Assembly (NCBI GenBank): GCA_025057155.1
Contig: JANWYD010000003.1
Coordinates: 62,001 to 126,000, forward strand
DNA from: Chloroflexaceae bacterium
Lineage (GTDB): Bacteria; Chloroflexota; Chloroflexia; Chloroflexales; Chloroflexaceae
Reading direction: 5' to 3'
Length of the DNA: 64,000 nucleotides
The translations under genes and the position numbers were made by a program. Below are positions 1-7,627 of the stretch, piece by piece. A model generated the notes under the pieces. That model worked only from the letters and a program-made list of their open reading frames with translations. It was not told the origin of the DNA and did no database searches. Within the stretch, counting starts at the first letter, position 1, and every line of letters begins with the position of its first letter.

Positions 1-717
1 TGATCGCGGTGACCACTGCCGGCCACACGTTCGGAAGACCGTGGCGCCAGACTGCTTCACGCGAGCTGTATCCCTTGGCCTGCGCGGTAACCATGAAGGG
101 CTGGCCGAGCACGTCCAGCGTTGCGGCGCGCACCAGCCGCGAGAGCACGGCCACGTTCGGCAGGGCCAGGGTGATCGCCGGCAGGAGCATGCCGGCCAGG
201 GTGGGGCTGCCCAGGGCAGGCAGCCAGCGCAGGGTGGCGGCGAAGACCAGCATTAGAATCAGGGCCACCCAGAAGCCGGGGGCAGCGGCGCCAAGCACAG
301 CCAGCGCCTGAAGCAGAGCGTCGAGCACGCTGCCACGCCGGATGGCGGCGATCAGCCCGAGTGGCAGCGCCACCGCCAGGCTCAGGGCCAGGGTCAGCCC
401 CGCCAGCATCAACGTGGCCGGGAAGCGCTCGCTGTAGATCGCCCACACCGGGCGCCCGCTGCGGTAACATGCCCCGAAGTCGCCCCGCAACGCCCCGGAC
501 AGCCAGTGCAGGTAGCGCGCTGGCAGCGGATCATCAAGTCGCAACTCGGCCCGTTTGGCGGCCACTAGTTCCGGGGTTGGCATGGTCACCCCTTCGGCGA
601 TGAGCAGCAGGCGCGCTGGCTCGCCCGGGGCCAGGGCCATCAACCCGAAGGCCAGCAGGCTGACCAGCCAGAGCGCCAGGAGGCCGCCGCTAATGCGGGC
701 CAGGAGTTGCGCCAGCA
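1..717 (-). CDS. Dpp/Nik-type ABC transporter permease, partial
   Basis: Reading the minus strand from the ATG at 717 gives 239 codons with no stop before the window edge, so the C-terminal part is missing (family length is about 310-340). The protein starts with a membrane segment (ISGGLLALWLVSLLAFGLMA), then a periplasmic stretch typical of DppB/NikB permeases, then several hydrophobic segments, and reaches the cytoplasmic coupling loop (AQAKGYSSREAVWRHGLPNV), the EAA-type motif that docks on the ATPase. It would carry a small substrate across the inner membrane. Its start codon directly abuts the TAA of the upstream substrate-binding protein, so the two are cotranscribed. The substrate (peptide, nickel or a metal chelate) cannot be read from the sequence. 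Confidence 0.85.
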
Positions 718-2289
718 TTACCGTGTCACCTTCAGATCGCGAGTGACGAGGTAAAGATCGTCCGGGTGGGGCGTATAGCCGCTCACCACTTTGCCGTTGA
801 ACGCAGTGATCAGCGGTGGGACTACCAGGTAAATATTGGGCGTATCCTTCGCGACGATCTCCTGCATCTGGCGCGCCAGCTTCTGGCGCTCGGCGGGATC
901 GCTGGCGGCCTGGAGTTCCTTGAAGAGCGCCTCCAGCGCATCGTTGCGGTAGCCGCCGTAGTTATAGGAGGCCCCTTCAACCAGCGTGACGCCCGGCATA
1001 TACTGGGGATCGCTTGCCACGCGCACCGAGAACATACTGGCCTGGAACTCGCCACCCTCGATCTGCGAGGTGATGTCCTGCACCTCCTCGACCTTGACTG
1101 CGAAGCCAATCGCGCCGAGCTGAGCCTGGATGGCGATGGCGATCGGCGTCAGTTCCGGTCGTCCAGGGTAGCTATAGAGCGTGAACTCTAACCGCTGGCC
1201 GTCCTTTACGCGCACCCCATCGGCGCCCGCGACCCAGCCGGCCTCGTCGAGCAGCCGCTTCGCTTTCTCAACATCGGTCGCCTGGGCGGGTACAATCTCG
1301 ATGCCCACCGAGGGCGGGTACATATTCGCGGCCACGCTGCCCTGGCCGTTGAGGGTCGCAGCCAGCAGCGCCTCGCGGTCAATCGCCCACGCGGCTGCCT
1401 CGCGCACCTTCACATCATTGAAAGGCGCGCGCGTATGGTTGAGGATCATATAGTGCAGGCGCGTGCCGGGCACGCTGGTCTGGGAGATGTCGGCGGGCAG
1501 GCTGGCCGCGATATCCGGGGGCACATTGGTGAGCATATCCAGGTCGCCACTCTGAAGGGCCAGGGCGCGCGCGTTACCGTCGGTGATCTTGCGCACGATC
1601 AGCCGCGCTAGCGGCGGCGGGCCGCCCCAGTAGTCGGCGAAAGGCTCCAGTACGAACTCCTGGTCCTTTTCCAGGCTCACCGGACGGTACATGCCAGTGA
1701 GGATCGAGATCCCGTCCTGGGCGGGCCGGTGGATGACGAAGTTCCAGTTTGCCAGGCTGTAGGGCAGGTTGCCCGCCGGCGCCGGCGTGCGCAGCGTGAG
1801 CGTGCGTTCATCAATGACGGTGATCGCAGTGTCGGCCGGTACGAAGTTCTTGGCGCCGGGCAATGCCGTCAGACTGTCCTGGAGCGAGGCGGCAACGGCC
1901 TCAGCAGTCATCGGGCTGCCGTCGTGGAAGCGCACGTTCTGGCGCAGCGTCACCTGCCAGGTGTTCGGGTCAAGCTCGGTGATCGTCTCGGCGAGCCAGG
2001 GCTCGAGCTGTTGCTCCGGGGTCAGGCGGGTCAGCGTCTCGCCGGCGCCGTAGGTGATCATGGTGAAGCCGGTCGAGCCCTGGGTAACGTCCAGGGTGGC
2101 GGGGATGCTCAGACCGGTGCCGATACGCAACTCGCCGCGGCTCGCAGCCGTTGGCGCGGTCGGCGCCGTCGTCGCAGCGGGTAACTGGGCGCCGGGGGTC
2201 GCGACCGGCGTCGTCGTCGGCGCCGCGCCACAGGCGACGAGAACCATCAGAGCGAGCAGGGTGGTCAGGTAGTGAACGAGTGATCGCAT
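718..2289 (-). CDS. ABC transporter substrate-binding lipoprotein (SBP_bac_5 family)
   Basis: A 523-residue extracytoplasmic solute-binding protein of the peptide/nickel family. It has a lipoprotein signal ending in LVACG, an Ala/Thr/Pro-rich linker, and family features such as LTRLTPEQQLEPWLAETI, VRFHDGSPMTAEAV and VREAAAWAIDRE. I chose the ATG at 2289, which has GGAG seven bases upstream; an ATG at 2301 adds four residues but has no ribosome site. It is first in an operon with the permease at 1-717. A palindromic operator lies about 40 bp upstream and is shared with heme and iron genes further along, so a metal chelate or siderophore is as plausible a ligand as a peptide. That ligand is inferred, not shown. 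Confidence 0.85.
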   Translation of the reverse strand: MRSLVHYLTTLLALMVLVACGAAPTTTPVATPGAQLPAATTAPTAPTAASRGELRIGTGLSIPATLDVTQGSTGFTMITYGAGETLTRLTPEQQLEPWLAETITELDPNTWQVTLRQNVRFHDGSPMTAEAVAASLQDSLTALPGAKNFVPADTAITVIDERTLTLRTPAPAGNLPYSLANWNFVIHRPAQDGISILTGMYRPVSLEKDQEFVLEPFADYWGGPPPLARLIVRKITDGNARALALQSGDLDMLTNVPPDIAASLPADISQTSVPGTRLHYMILNHTRAPFNDVKVREAAAWAIDREALLAATLNGQGSVAANMYPPSVGIEIVPAQATDVEKAKRLLDEAGWVAGADGVRVKDGQRLEFTLYSYPGRPELTPIAIAIQAQLGAIGFAVKVEEVQDITSQIEGGEFQASMFSVRVASDPQYMPGVTLVEGASYNYGGYRNDALEALFKELQAASDPAERQKLARQMQEIVAKDTPNIYLVVPPLITAFNGKVVSGYTPHPDDLYLVTRDLKVTR

Positions 2290-2326
2290 AGGCTTCTCCA
2301 TGACAAAGATGGCGGCAACTCAAGAG

Positions 2327-2340
2327 TTAGTATATGCTAA
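2327..2340. promoter_or_regulatory. Putative iron-box operator 1 (TTAGTATATGCTAA)
   Basis: Near-perfect palindrome in the 237-bp gap upstream of the substrate-binding protein gene. On the minus strand it contains TATACT, a good -10 box; 17 bases upstream is only a weak -35 (CTTTAA). The same sequence recurs at 17484-17497 (identical), 37590-37603 (perfect palindrome) and 45495-45508 (one change). Placement over the -10 fits a repressor site. Nothing else clear was seen in 2341-2526. Confidence 0.65.
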
Positions 2341-2526
2341 TTTAAAAGATTTTAAAGTGCTTGCATTAATGCCTGGCACCGTTGAGCGTCTCAACCGGCG
2401 CGAGCTTAATCCGGGGGCCACTCTCCCTGGACATACGGGTATACGTACCTGATAGTATACATCATTCAAAGCCGCCGCCGTCCAGTGTGGGATCGGCTCG
2501 TGATGGCCCTTCTCCCGAAACGCACC

Positions 2527-3561
2527 TTACAACGTAGCGCCGGCCACGGCGCTTGCTAGCTCGCGCGCAAGTTCAAAGGAGCGCCGGGCCACGCTCTCCG
2601 TCAGCAGGCCAAGCCCGCAGGTCGCCGTGATTATGGTGTGCTCCTTCAGCGCGATACCAGGCGGGCCGCTGCGGCTGGCGACGATCCAGCGCACCAGAAG
2701 GTCGGCGAGAGAGACACTGGTCAGATCGCTGAACGTGGGCACGATGCCAAAGGCCAGAACGCCGCCACTGGCAAGAAAGCTCCGCACGGCCGGCTCGGTG
2801 CAGAAAGCCTCGCTGCGCTGGTAGGCGTCGAAGGAGACGACGTCGGCCCCGGTCGCGCACAGCAGCGCCAGCGGCGGCGTCCGGTCAGGCAGGGTCGCGC
2901 AGCAGTGAACGCCAACCAGCGCCCCCGCGGCCCGCAGCGCCCGGCTCAGCCCCTGCACGATTGCCAGCATCTGCCCGTCCCCCGGCTCGGGCAGGAAGGC
3001 CAGGCAGGGTTCGTCGAGCATCAGCAGCACCGGCGTGCGCCAGCGGGCGAGGCGGGTGATCTGCCAGCGCGCCAGACTCTCGACATACGCGCTCACCACG
3101 GCCAGCCCCTCCGGATCGTACAGCAATGGCTGCTCGTCTACGAAGATCTGGGCGGCGAGGGTCAGCGGGCCGATGATCTGCCCCTTCAGCGCGACCGCGC
3201 GAGGGAAGGCATTCGCCGCCAGGGCCGCCTCGAGGGCGAAGAAGCCGGCAGCTACCGCCGGGGTCAGTTCGCCGCGGGCATCGGCGAGCCGGTTCAGCAG
3301 CGTCGCCCGGTTGCGCGCCTCGAGCTGGTAGCCATAACGCCCCTCGCGGGTCCGCAGCAGGTCGGCAACCGGGACAAGCGCCTGCGCGACCATCAGTTCG
3401 CCTGGGGCGCGCTGCGGGAGCTGTGGCCAGAACGGGATCTCCGGGCAGAATTCGGCCACCAGTTGTACTGCGGCTGCCGGATCGGCGTGCGGCAGGCTGC
3501 CGATGCCGGTGATTGCCCCGCCGCCCAGGGTGGCGCAGGTCAGGGCCGTCGTGATGTGCAT
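2527..3561 (-). CDS. UROD/MetE-like methyltransferase-fold protein
   Basis: A 344-residue protein starting at the ATG at 3561 (GAGGAAAGC just upstream). The N-terminus has GIGSLPH, typical of the uroporphyrinogen decarboxylase / cobalamin-independent methionine synthase C-terminal barrel family. Later come VGVHCCATLP and a C-terminal TATCGLG, which resemble the His/Cys zinc ligands of corrinoid methyltransferase barrels (MtaA, MetE type). A TIM-barrel enzyme handling a methyl group or tetrapyrrole is likely, but the substrate is unknown. It is the last gene of a cobalamin-riboswitch unit, 133 bp after the CbiX-like gene, which fits a corrinoid-related role. Confidence 0.7.
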   Translation of the reverse strand: MHITTALTCATLGGGAITGIGSLPHADPAAAVQLVAEFCPEIPFWPQLPQRAPGELMVAQALVPVADLLRTREGRYGYQLEARNRATLLNRLADARGELTPAVAAGFFALEAALAANAFPRAVALKGQIIGPLTLAAQIFVDEQPLLYDPEGLAVVSAYVESLARWQITRLARWRTPVLLMLDEPCLAFLPEPGDGQMLAIVQGLSRALRAAGALVGVHCCATLPDRTPPLALLCATGADVVSFDAYQRSEAFCTEPAVRSFLASGGVLAFGIVPTFSDLTSVSLADLLVRWIVASRSGPPGIALKEHTIITATCGLGLLTESVARRSFELARELASAVAGATL

Positions 3562-3694
3562 GCTTTCCTCACAGTGATACGATAGCGCCGCATAGAGGAG
3601 TTTCTGGGGGGCATGCCTGCCGCCTGGAGGCAGGGGTGTGGGGCAATCTACGTTTCCCCCCACCCCTCCGAGTCGCCGCGCGCACGTTAGACGC

Positions 3695-4471
3695 TCATGA
3701 GGGCGCATCTTCGCCGTTGCTGGAGGAGGCCGCGCCTCCTGGAGTGATGCGATGTTCCTCGACTGGCCGGCCTGCCACCAGGTGCTCGGCCACAATGCGC
3801 CTGATTGCGTCCGGGGTCAGGTGACCGTACCAGACCCCGGCAGGGTAGACCACCAGCACCGGCCCACAGCCACAGGGGTAGAGACAACCGGTGGCGGTCA
3901 CGAGCGTGCGCTCAGCGTTGCCGCGCAGACCATGTTCGTCCAGGCTCGCCCGCAACTGGCGCCAGCATGCGCTTGCGTCGAGCGCCGTGCACCGGGGTCC
4001 CCGGCAGGTCAGCAGGTGGAACTGGTGCGCTGGCAGGATCTGCCAGCTCTCAGGGTCGTGCTCCCAACCCTCCGGAGGCAGGCTGCGCACGTCCGTCCCT
4101 GTCTCGGCGGCCTGCGCAGCAGCTAGCAAAGCCGTGGCGAGCGCCGGTTGCTCAATCAGGCCCGCACCCATCACGATCGCCAGGTTGCTAGCCGGGTTGG
4201 CCGCCTGCCAGCGTCGCGCCACCCTGGCCATCCAGGTCTGGAGTCTGGGTTCCCGGGGAATGCTGACCGGAATGACCAGCGTGCGGCTGGCCCCGGCGAC
4301 TGCGCAGGCGTCCAGCGCCTGGGGCAGCGAAGGCTCGCCCTGGTCAATCAGCGCCGTCAGCACGAGCGCGTAACGCCCGCTGGCATACACCATGGCAGCC
4401 ATCTGCTCGAGTTGACGGCGTGGCGCAGGCCCATGGTTCCCGCGCCCGAGAAGGATGACGACATCGTGCAT
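3695..4471 (-). CDS. CbiX-like chelatase domain fused to a [2Fe-2S] ferredoxin-like domain
   Basis: 258 residues, ATG at 4471 with AGGAG upstream. Residues 1-115 resemble CbiX/SirB chelatases that insert cobalt, nickel or iron into sirohydrochlorin (VILLGRGNHG at 5-14 corresponds to the first metal-binding His). The second CbiX histidine, expected near residues 70-80, is not evident (PVSIPREPRLQTWM), so chelatase activity is doubtful. Residues 150-240 look like a thioredoxin-fold [2Fe-2S] ferredoxin, with Cys156, Cys161, Cys196 and Cys200. CbiX fused to such a domain is known in several bacteria. It follows the NifD-like remnant by 15 bp in the riboswitch operon. Confidence 0.75.
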   Translation of the reverse strand: MHDVVILLGRGNHGPAPRRQLEQMAAMVYASGRYALVLTALIDQGEPSLPQALDACAVAGASRTLVIPVSIPREPRLQTWMARVARRWQAANPASNLAIVMGAGLIEQPALATALLAAAQAAETGTDVRSLPPEGWEHDPESWQILPAHQFHLLTCRGPRCTALDASACWRQLRASLDEHGLRGNAERTLVTATGCLYPCGCGPVLVVYPAGVWYGHLTPDAIRRIVAEHLVAGRPVEEHRITPGGAASSSNGEDAPS

Positions 4472-4486
4472 CAGGCTGCTCCTATG

Positions 4487-5109
4487 CTAGATATGGCGGT
4501 ACAGGCCGTTCAAGATGTGTTCAAGGATAAAAAGCGCCCCCTCGGCCCCCAGCAGCTTCTTTGGCATAACATCCAGGTAGCTGCCGCCGGGCATGGCGAT
4601 CTCGACCCCGGCCACGCGCGCGCTGCTGCTGCGCGCCCGGTCGTTCAGGGCCCGGCTCCCCACCACGGCGTCCGGCATCCGGTTGGGGTCGATCTCCACG
4701 CCCCAGGCATCGGCGCAGCCAATAGCGGCCAGATACTCGCGCAAGGGCCGCGCATACGCGCTGTTCTCGTCGCTGAGCCGGATTGCCAGCGGTATCATCC
4801 CCAGGTAGCCGTGAAGCCAGCGTGTGAGCGGGTAGGCAAGCGATCCCTCTGCCTGCAACGCGAAGGTCGCGCCCTTTGGCAGGCCCGTCAGCGCATTGAA
4901 GCGGCTGATCGCCTCGTAGCTCAGCTGCCGGGCCGACCGTACTGCAGCGAGAGCCGGGGCGGGATCGGCGTTGACCGCCTGGCAGACCTCCGCCAGCCAG
5001 GACTCCGTCGCGTCGAAGCCAACCGGCGCCCCGTGCTGTGGAAACACCCATTCCATGCCATAGCGCTCGTGCAGCCAGGCCGCCAGCCTGCTGCCATACT
5101 CCTCGTGGA
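4487..5109 (-). pseudogene. NifD/NifK-like reductase, C-terminal remnant
   Basis: About 205 codons in one frame encode the C-terminal part of a nitrogenase-like component (BchY/BchZ/CfbD/NifD superfamily): SRLAAWLHERYGMEWV, then PVGFDATESWLAEV (the P-I/V-G-x-x-A/E-T-D/E signature), and a final region ending GALFILEHILNGLYRHI. The first ATG in frame is at 5056, but recognisable coding begins upstream, right at the stop of the NifH-like gene and in a different frame. The N-terminal half, with the cluster-binding cysteines expected there, is absent. The simplest reading is a deletion that removed the 3' part of the NifH-like gene and the 5' part of this one. It may still be translated but should not form a normal reductase. 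Confidence 0.7.
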
Positions 5110-5553
5110 TCAGACGATGCAGACCACATCGGCGTAGCCGGCGTGCAGGGGCACGGCGAAGCCGCCGCAGACCACGTCGCCCAGCACATCGTAGAGCACC
5201 ACGTCGAATGCCGCCGTATCCAGCCCCAGCCGGTCGAGCAGGGCGAAGGTGCTCAGGATGCCGCGTCCGGCGCAGCCGACGCCCGGCTCCGGCCCCCCGG
5301 CCTCGACGCAGGCCACCTCGCCGTACCCGCGGTGCATTACATCGGGCAGGCGCTGCCGATCAGGCGGGGTGTCGCGCAGGTACTCAAGCACCGTTGTGAT
5401 CCGCCGGCCGTCCAGCAACAGCCGGGTCGAGTCGTGTTTGGGGTCGCAGCCGACCTGCAGGACCGTCCGGCCCCTTGCGGCAAAGGCCGCCGCCAGGTTG
5501 GCCGCGATGGTGGATTTGCCGATGCCGCCCTTGCCGTAAAGCGCAATCCGCAT
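5110..5553 (-). pseudogene. NifH-like ATPase, truncated at residue 147
   Basis: From the ATG at 5553 (AAGGTG upstream; a GTG lies at 5559) this encodes the N-terminal half of a NifH/BchL/CfbC-type iron protein: Walker [10 protein letters not shown] at 7-15, [22 protein letters not shown] with Cys94, and [12 protein letters not shown] with Cys129, the two [4Fe-4S] ligands. It stops at VVCIV, where full-length members continue for a further 120-150 residues. [12 protein letters not shown] and TRLLL resemble the uncharacterised nitrogenase-like group (cluster IV) and CfbC more than BchL. It is the first gene after a cobalamin riboswitch. Truncation and direct abutment on a NifD-like C-terminus suggest a deletion. 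Confidence 0.75.
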
Positions 5554-5619
5554 GATCACCTTACCTTTGGACCACCGGTCTCAATGGGCCTATCGCTAGA
5601 GGGTGAGGAGTGGAACATC

Positions 5620-5648
5620 AAAAAAACCGGCCTCTTGCGAGAACCGGG
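5620..5648 (-). terminator. Rho-independent terminator in riboswitch leader 1
   Basis: On the minus strand CCGG TT CTC GCAA GAG G CCGG forms a hairpin followed by a run of seven T. It lies between the cobalamin aptamer and the NifH-like gene, so it is suited to attenuation. Confidence 0.75.
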
Positions 5649-5661
5649 AAAGAACTCACAC

Positions 5662-5703
5662 TCAGCGCCCTGGATGGGGGAAGGTATCGGGGGCGTGGTC
5701 CAT
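5662..5703 (-). CDS. 13-codon leader mini-ORF (MDHAPDTFPHPGR)
   Basis: An ATG with a very strong ribosome site (AAGGAGGACGAAC) follows the cobalamin aptamer, and the frame closes after 13 codons, about 14 bp before the terminator hairpin. The same ribosome site and ATG follow the second aptamer at 13585, where the frame is five codons. Conservation of the ribosome site but not of the peptide suggests that the act of translation matters, or that the site is simply the aptamer's sequestered Shine-Dalgarno. Expression is unproven. Confidence 0.4.
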   Translation of the reverse strand: MDHAPDTFPHPGR

Positions 5704-5740
5704 GTTCGTCCTCCTTGGCTCGAGAAGGGCGGAACAACAA

Positions 5741-5887
5741 CGTCGCGGCAGGCGTCCTGACTTCCGGCGTTCAACCAACGGCCGGTTACAGTTGCGGCAC
5801 AGCGCTGGACTTGCACCAGCTTCCACCTTTACGCCCTGGCATCCGGGCCAACGGGTCGCCGCGACGGGTATGCGTTGCACAGGTGCG
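5741..5887 (-). promoter_or_regulatory. Cobalamin riboswitch 1
   Basis: The minus strand shows the conserved elements in order: GGTGCAAGTCCAGCGCTG, CCGCAACTGTAACCGG, and the B12 box AGTCAGGACGCCTGCC. Downstream, CCTT-CTCGAGCC-AAGG forms the short hairpin that can kiss with the aptamer loop and also holds part of a strong Shine-Dalgarno. It should lower expression of the NifH-like/CbiX-like/UROD-like genes when cobalamin is plentiful (known behaviour of the class). Confidence 0.95.
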
Positions 5888-5898
5888 AGATGGTAGCG

Positions 5899-5927
5899 AT
5901 TATAGCACAGGCTCACGCGGCCTGCAA
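5899..5927 (-). promoter_or_regulatory. Promoter of riboswitch operon 1
   Basis: TATAAT on the minus strand (5904-5899) with TTGCAG 17 bp upstream (5927-5922). Transcription would begin just before the aptamer, the expected layout. Confidence 0.6.
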
Positions 5928-6054
5928 TGTGTACGGTTCTCAACTCAGCGTTGATGCAAAGTCCAACGCCGCCGGCGACGTGTGTGGCGGCTACACCACA
6001 AGCGCGGGAGCCTTTCGCAGTGGAGGCCCCCGTATTGCTGCTCCCACTACGACC

Positions 6055-6083
6055 CTCCCGTAAGCGAGGGGACCTTACGGGAG
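6055..6083. repeat. Inverted repeat after the thioesterase gene
   Basis: CTCCCGTAAG and CTTACGGGAG are a perfect 10-bp inverted repeat with a 9-base loop, 17 bp downstream of the thioesterase stop. It has no T-run, so it may be a terminator or an RNA-stabilising hairpin. The rest of 5928-6099 shows nothing recognisable. Confidence 0.55.
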
Positions 6084-6099
6084 AAGAAGGCGAGCTCTC

Positions 6100-6492
6100 C
6101 TATTCGACCGCCGGCAACTGCGGCACGGCCACCGGGTGGTCCTCGTCGTCAAGGGCCACCAGGATGCACTCGGCCTGGCAGGCCAGCACCCGTTCGTCGC
6201 GGTCCATCGGCTCCCACCACATCTCGACGGCGACATGCATCGAGGTGCGCCCGGTGCGCTTGAGGCGCGCGATCAGTTCGACGATTGACCCCTCGCGCAC
6301 CGGGTGGTGGAAGTTGACCTCGCCGATGTGCACCGTCACCACCTTGCGCCGGCACCAGCGCGTGGCGCAGATGAACGCTGCCTGGTCAATCCAGGCCACC
6401 GCCTGGCCGCCAAACAGCGTTCGGTAGTGATTGGTGTCGGCGGGGAAAATCGGCAGGACCATGCGCGTTTCGGCGCGGTTGGCCTCAGCCAT
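6100..6492 (-). CDS. Acyl-CoA thioesterase, hotdog fold (YciA/BACH type)
   Basis: 130 residues, ATG at 6492 behind GGAGGCAGCC. Family features are NHYRTLFGGQAVAWIDQAAF (N-x-x-x-T-L-F-G-G near residues 21-31) and VHIGEVNFHHPVREGSIVEL. These match the hexameric hotdog thioesterases that hydrolyse acyl-CoA. The start overlaps the 3' end of meaB by 8 bp, placing it last in the methylmalonyl-CoA mutase operon. It may release CoA from propionyl-, methylmalonyl- or succinyl-type thioesters, but the substrate is inferred from context only. Confidence 0.85.
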   Translation of the reverse strand: MAEANRAETRMVLPIFPADTNHYRTLFGGQAVAWIDQAAFICATRWCRRKVVTVHIGEVNFHHPVREGSIVELIARLKRTGRTSMHVAVEMWWEPMDRDERVLACQAECILVALDDEDHPVAVPQLPAVE

Positions 6493-7627
6493 TGGCTGCC
6501 TCCTCGAACGCCTGGGCCAGAGCCTGGGCCCCCGCCGTCACCGGGAGCGTCCCGGCGACGACTGCGGCCTCGATCTCCGGCAGGCGCGCCTTCACCGCGG
6601 GGTGGTTAAAGAAGCGCGAGCGCAGGTAATCCTCGATGAGCGCATGCAGCCAGTCGCGGGTTTGCTGGCGCCGCCGCTCCTGAAAGACCCCGGACGCGGT
6701 CGTGACCTCGCGGAAGCGCTCGATCTCCGCCCAGATCTCGGCGATCCCCTCGCCGGTCACTGCCGAGCAGATGCGAGCGCGGGTCTTCCAGCCGGGGGTG
6801 GCGGGGGCCAGGTAGTGCAGGGCCTTGTTGTAATCGGCCTGGGCGGACATGGCGCGGATGCGGTTCTCGCCGTCGGCCTTGGTGATCACCAGGGCGTCGG
6901 CCAGTTCCATGATGCCCTTCTTGATCCCCTGCAACTCGTCGCCCGCCCCCGCCAGCATGAGCAGCAGGAAGAAGTCCACCATCCCCCGCACGGCCGTCTC
7001 GCTCTGGCCGACGCCCACGGTCTCGACCAGGATCACGTCGAAGCCGGCCGCCTCGCAGACCAGCATGGTCTCGCGGCTCTTGCGGGTGACGCCGCCGAGA
7101 CTGCCGCCGGTGGGCGAGGGGCGGATGTAGGCGTTGGGGTGCCGCGACAGAGCCTCCATGCGTGTTTTGTCGCCAAGGATGCTGCCGCGGGTGACGCTGC
7201 TGGAGGGGTCCACTGCCAGCACGGCGACGCGATGGCCCCGTTCGCAGAGCATCACCCCCAGGGCTTCGATGAAGGTGCTCTTGCCCACGCCGGGCACGCC
7301 GGTGATGCCGACGCGCAGGGCTCCCCCGGTGTAGGGCAGAAGGGCCTGCAACACCTCCTGGGCCTGGGCCAGATGGGCCGGCGCGTTGCTCTCGATCAGC
7401 GTGATGGCCCGGGCGAGGATGGTGCGGTCGCCGCGGCGCACCCCTTCCACGTAGTCAGGCGCCGTCAGATGGCGCCGTCGCGCCACCGGTTTGGAACCCC
7501 CGCCGCTGCTCTGACCCGGAAGCCCGTCGTGGCCGCCGGCCACGCCGTCCATCACCGACGAGGCGAAGACCGCGTCCTTCGGCGGTGTGGCCGGTTGCCA
7601 TTCGGGGCGATGCCTGCCGTTGCTCAT
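6485..7627 (-). CDS. meaB: MeaB, G-protein chaperone of methylmalonyl-CoA mutase
   Basis: 380 residues. Walker [10 protein letters not shown] lies at 110-118, followed by [20 protein letters not shown] and ETVGVGQSE, the switch motifs of MeaB/ArgK GTPases, which load adenosylcobalamin onto the mutase and protect it from inactivation. The C-terminal dimerisation arm is present. About 45 residues before the conserved start (rich in Pro, Gly and Ser) are extra compared with most MeaB; an ATG at residue 26 is an alternative start. Its ATG overlaps the mutase large-subunit stop (ATGA), so the two are translationally coupled. Confidence 0.95.
   Translation of the reverse strand: MSNGRHRPEWQPATPPKDAVFASSVMDGVAGGHDGLPGQSSGGGSKPVARRRHLTAPDYVEGVRRGDRTILARAITLIESNAPAHLAQAQEVLQALLPYTGGALRVGITGVPGVGKSTFIEALGVMLCERGHRVAVLAVDPSSSVTRGSILGDKTRMEALSRHPNAYIRPSPTGGSLGGVTRKSRETMLVCEAAGFDVILVETVGVGQSETAVRGMVDFFLLLMLAGAGDELQGIKKGIMELADALVITKADGENRIRAMSAQADYNKALHYLAPATPGWKTRARICSAVTGEGIAEIWAEIERFREVTTASGVFQERRRQQTRDWLHALIEDYLRSRFFNHPAVKARLPEIEAAVVAGTLPVTAGAQALAQAFEEAANG

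Noticed and set aside
1-2289. Naming the left-edge importer nikAB
   Set aside because: The binding protein is of the broad peptide/nickel family without a specific nickel or peptide signature, so no symbol was given.
5110-5553. NifH-like gene considered as bchL or bchX of photosynthesis
   Set aside because: [12 protein letters not shown] and TRLLL fit the nitrogenase-like/CfbC side better than BchL, the gene is truncated, and no other bch genes are nearby.
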